In this document: positions 28,753-31,445 of the stretch, piece by piece | Layout of the letters: each line of letters begins with the position of its first letter | How positions within the stretch are numbered: the first letter of the stretch is position 1 | Origin: a virus | Virus record (IMG/VR): IMGVR_UViG_3300013088_000004 | Location: 1 to 31,445 of that record | Reading direction: 5' to 3' (one strand) | DNA: 31,445 nucleotides | Made by a program: the position numbers and the translations under genes | Notes under the pieces: model-generated | The model's database searches: none | Seen by the model: the letters and a program-made list of their open reading frames with translations, nothing else | What the model was told of the DNA's origin: nothing

Positions 28753-30088
28753 TAGCTTTGCTCAAAAGATAACTGTTTAGGCGTTGTGTTATATCGTACT
28801 TCATCGGCGCTTTCAAATTCACTCCTCGAAAATCTGCTCCAGCAGTCCATCTGTTTGCTGCCACTGTTGCGGCAATCTGAATTTCGTCCAGTACATCGTT
28901 TGCCAGTCGCGCCGGCGGTGGCGTCTGTAGAAGAGTCGCCTGGGCTTTGAGCTGTCGTTCTCTTCGAGTTTTTTCATCGGTTGTCCAATGTACGTAGAAC
29001 GCCTGTGGTAACTGCGGCATGGCAGCCAATCCAATTCGTTCATAGGTCTCTACCAATTTGTCCAGATTATTTTCTAACGTCAATCCCCAACCAAACTTGC
29101 GCTTTCTCTTTGCATCGCGCTTCAAGAACTCGATGTTATCAATCGCCTTAATCAGCGCATCGTGCCATTGTTCCGGCGTGTTCTCGACCACCGCGCCGTG
29201 TTCCGCCAGCTCCGCATAGACGTTGCTCTTACTCGCAATCCACGGTACACCACAGATCAGATATTCCATTGCCTTAATCCACGAGCGGTGATTGTCGTAA
29301 CTCTTATATCCCTCGCGCATATCTAGCGGCGCAATTCCAATGTCGAACGTCTTAACGATGTGCGGCCATTGTTGCGGTGATACGCCGGTTTGTAGTACTA
29401 GTTGCTCTTTCGGGATATTGAGCAAATTTGCTAATCTTGGATCATTGCCACAAATCTTAATCCTGACTTGTGTTCGTTCCTTACAGACCTGTTCCAGTGC
29501 TTCTTTGATCCCACTAAATATCCATGAGTCGTAATGAGAAACCGAGCCGCCCCATCCAATAGTCACTACTCCCGGTTGCAATTTCTGTGGCTGTACGTTC
29601 AGATACCAATTACCCTGGGCGTAATTCGGCACCCAGTATCCCGGCACTACGTCTTTCCAGTCATCGAGTATAACTTTACTGGGGCTAGTTAGCCCGTCAC
29701 AATGCCTAAGTCCCTCAGTCAAAAGCGCAACCGGAGATTCAGACAGCTTTTGCGCGTTCTTGATCCAGAACTCGTGAGCAGGATTACTGTGCGGGAGACT
29801 GGGATAATCATCGTCTAAATCCGCCACAACCGCACGTCGTAAGCCGCGCCAATAATCAATTGCATCTATTATGGATCTATCGATCAGATTCCGCTGTACT
29901 ACAATCACTTGTGCCGAGCCCACCAGGTCTTGCACCGCCGGGTTAGAATAGTCAGCGAAACTCTGGATATAAACCAGTTTTGCGGTGTGCTTGCCACTAC
30001 GATTCAGCACATCTGCGGGGGAAAGGGCGCGCCACTGACTGCAATTCCACTCCGATTCTCCGTCCGCAAATATTGTACAGATATTCAA
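28730..30088 (-). CDS. GT-B glycosyltransferase with C-terminal extension
   Basis: 452 residues, TTG start at 30088 after AGGGGG. VVTIGWGGSVSHYDSW (174-189), FDIGIAPLDM (248-257) and KAMEYLICGVPWIASKSNVY (272-291) are typical of GT4-type glycosyltransferases. The last about 85 residues (RRERQLKAQATLLQTPPPA and onward) lie beyond the usual domain and may be a fused remnant of a head protein. It overlaps the ART-like frame by 23 bases. Confidence 0.8.
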   Translation of the reverse strand: MNICTIFADGESEWNCSQWRALSPADVLNRSGKHTAKLVYIQSFADYSNPAVQDLVGSAQVIVVQRNLIDRSIIDAIDYWRGLRRAVVADLDDDYPSLPHSNPAHEFWIKNAQKLSESPVALLTEGLRHCDGLTSPSKVILDDWKDVVPGYWVPNYAQGNWYLNVQPQKLQPGVVTIGWGGSVSHYDSWIFSGIKEALEQVCKERTQVRIKICGNDPRLANLLNIPKEQLVLQTGVSPQQWPHIVKTFDIGIAPLDMREGYKSYDNHRSWIKAMEYLICGVPWIASKSNVYAELAEHGAVVENTPEQWHDALIKAIDNIEFLKRDAKRKRKFGWGLTLENNLDKLVETYERIGLAAMPQLPQAFYVHWTTDEKTRRERQLKAQATLLQTPPPARLANDVLDEIQIAATVAANRWTAGADFRGVNLKAPMKYDITQRLNSYLLSKANVLENKT

Positions 30089-30107
30089 CGTTGCCCCCTA
30101 TCCTTTC

Positions 30108-30641
30108 TTACTGCCTCACCTCGATGTCATTACTCTGATCTTTCTCCTTGTGCGTTGGTGCACGCGGATTCTTGAATTGATCCTTGCTAAACCGCATTGG
30201 CTCGCGATCTCCGTCGCTCTGTACAGCAGTCTTATCGGCCACACTGATCCCGCCCACATAGCCCAGATGTCCATAAGTCAATCCGGCGCGACTCAGATCG
30301 CTTGCCAATAATAACTTAATTCCATCGTCAAAGTCTTTTTGGAAAACTTGACCCCGCGTGCGTTCGCCCGGTGCAAGACGGACATTGGTGCGCGCTTTCT
30401 CTGCGCGCGCGACCGCATAGTATGTATTCAGATCACCGAGTTGACCATAGATATTACAAGCACTATTGGCGGGCGGAGTGTAACCCTTGGTTGCCAGGAC
30501 AGTGTCAATTTGATTCGCGCCCTGAGCAATCCAATTATTCACCTGGCTCTGGGTAGGAGTGGTGCTTGCAGAAAAGTCGCTTGCATTTTGTGTCAGGTTC
30601 GAGCAATATGCTGCAACACTAGATGAAGTTGTATATGCCAT
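30108..30641 (-). CDS. Head-tail connector (gp6-like)
   Basis: 177 residues starting MAYTTSSSVAAYCSNLTQNA, with PTQSQVNNWIAQGANQIDTV near residues 28-47, the helical pattern of phage head-completion/connector proteins. The C-terminal 60 residues are charged and probably disordered. Its place upstream of gp10-like and terminator genes supports the call. Confidence 0.7.
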   Translation of the reverse strand: MAYTTSSSVAAYCSNLTQNASDFSASTTPTQSQVNNWIAQGANQIDTVLATKGYTPPANSACNIYGQLGDLNTYYAVARAEKARTNVRLAPGERTRGQVFQKDFDDGIKLLLASDLSRAGLTYGHLGYVGGISVADKTAVQSDGDREPMRFSKDQFKNPRAPTHKEKDQSNDIEVRQ

Positions 30642-30642
30642 T

Positions 30643-30850
30643 TTATTTTATCATCAATACGGATGGTTTCGCGACACTGCGTACATAACCCAAATCACAC
30701 TGTTGCTGAACATCCTTCGCGTGCTGGGCAATGAGTTCGTTCGCCACCCGCGCGCGCATCTGTGCTTGTGTCTCGGCATAGCCGGGCGCAAACGCAATCA
30801 GCGTAGCGACCACGCGGCAGAAACGCAAGGAACAAAATGTGCTTTTTCAT
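30643..30850 (-). pseudogene. Frameshifted secreted-protein paralogue
   Basis: An ATG at 30850 with GGGAGG upstream reads MKKHILFLAFLPRGR, the start of a signal peptide. A second frame then provides RVVATLIAFAPGYAETQAQM followed by RARVANELIAQHAKD, the rest of the signal peptide and a mature part similar to the secreted protein at 24348 (AETxxQMRARxxxEL). The two halves are joined only by a shift of frame near 30815-30828. The protein also ends early (about 61 residues) compared with 166 in the paralogue. Confidence 0.6.
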
Positions 30851-30859
30851 TGTGCCTCC

Positions 30860-30973
30860 CTATTTTCTTAGAATCTCTTTCATCCACTCATCGCCGCGCT
30901 TTGCCGCCTGGCACAACGCGAATGTGAACAAGTAGCAAACAGCAACGAGAACGATCAGTCCAGTCCAAATCAT
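30860..30973 (-). CDS. 37-residue membrane peptide
   Basis: MIWTGLIVLVAVCYLFTFAL then CQAAKRGDEWMKEILRK. One membrane span and a charged tail; ATGA overlap with the upstream gene. Function unknown. Confidence 0.5.
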   Translation of the reverse strand: MIWTGLIVLVAVCYLFTFALCQAAKRGDEWMKEILRK

Positions 30974-31206
30974 TTTGCCACCTCTTTCATCCTTCCGCCT
31001 TCATCCTTCATCCTTATTTTTATCACCACCTCCACCCGCCCCGCGCTCAGCCAGCGCAGCAGCCACAGCCGCAGGCGCGAGGCGCGGATGATCTGCACAT
31101 CGCCGTAAACGGTGCAGCCACGGCGAGCGAGCAGCGCGGAGACGGCGGAAACGCAGGAGGTGACGGTCTGTTCGGGAGTTGGTTGTAATGCTGGTTTGTG
31201 TTTCAA
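30970..31206 (-). CDS. Unknown 78-residue basic protein
   Basis: TTG start at 31206 with GGAGG seven bases upstream, overlapping the stop of the previous gene. The sequence has VSALLARRGCTVYGDVQIIR and RLRLWLLRWLSAGRVEVVIK. GC is higher than in neighbours. The end contains a short repeat (MKDEGGRMKE) from a CATCCTT-type DNA repeat. Confidence 0.5.
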   Translation of the reverse strand: MKHKPALQPTPEQTVTSCVSAVSALLARRGCTVYGDVQIIRASRLRLWLLRWLSAGRVEVVIKIRMKDEGGRMKEVAK

Positions 31207-31445
31207 TTCCTTACCTCCAGTTTCGCCATTCGGTTATCCAATTCCTTAATTGCTTCGACAAGGATTGGCGTCATCATACCGAAATCAATCCCCTTGGCGT
31301 CTTTAATTTCGTCATCCAGCGGCCACGTGTGAATCACTTCAGGAAACACCTTCTCCACCTCCTGCGCGATAAAACCCAGGTAGGGTTTGTTGAGTTTGTA
31401 ACCATTCAATCGGTCGTTGATTCGCTTGTTCCATTCAAAGTTCAC
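31203..31445 (-). CDS. Peptidase S74 / intramolecular chaperone domain, partial
   Basis: The C-terminal end of a protein that starts beyond the window. LGFIAQEVEKVFPEVI and GIDFGMMTPILVEAIKELDN match the S74 self-cleaving chaperone domain at the end of phage tail fibres and tailspikes. A GTG at the window edge could be read as a start, but this domain is normally fused to a long fibre, so the ORF is treated as truncated by the window. Confidence 0.85.
   Translation of the reverse strand: MNFEWNKRINDRLNGYKLNKPYLGFIAQEVEKVFPEVIHTWPLDDEIKDAKGIDFGMMTPILVEAIKELDNRMAKLEVRN

Overview
The window is part of a tailed dsDNA phage genome (or prophage-like contig) with a long non-contractile tail, so a siphovirus. 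Evidence: a replication module (DnaG-type primase, DnaB-type helicase, SSB-like protein, Hjc-like nuclease, ParB-like protein, Dam-type methylase), a tail module (gp6-like connector, gp10-like protein, tail terminator, two tail-tube proteins, frameshifted tail chaperones, a 793-residue tape measure, minor tail protein, tail fibre), and many ATGA start/stop overlaps. No terminase, portal, major capsid or integrase gene is present, so the genome is incomplete here. The host cannot be named from sequence alone; the moderate GC and gene styles fit an environmental bacterium.

Layout. (1) 1-885: SSB-like gene. (2) 879-3670: about ten attC-like sites alternating with tiny, mostly cysteine-rich ORFs on the + strand. 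This looks like a gene-cassette array without an integron integrase, sitting inside a phage early region. (3) 3690-10162: replication genes and small unknown genes, + strand. (4) 10186-14913: radical SAM/SPASM protein, a thymine pyrophosphorylase-like protein, a tyrosine-phosphatase-like protein, a 5-hydroxymethyluracil-DNA-kinase-like P-loop protein and a second radical SAM protein. Together they look like a DNA thymine hypermodification cluster. (5) A terminator near 14.94 kb separates the rightward genes from (6) leftward late genes filling 14992-31445.

In the late half, the tail fibre gene is split by a compact group I intron of about 228 nt (18551-18778). Splicing joins a six-codon first exon to the rest of the gene, and the apparent ATG of the downstream ORF lies inside the intron. 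Two glycosyltransferases, a class I methyltransferase, a broken ADP-ribosyltransferase-like gene and two related secreted proteins (one frameshifted) are interspersed among the head-tail genes, as moron-like cargo.

How the parts may work together (inference): primase, helicase, SSB and nuclease replicate the genome. The 9.3-14.9 kb block modifies its bases, probably against host restriction. The late genes build the tail. The cassette array would add small accessory proteins taken from a host integron pool.
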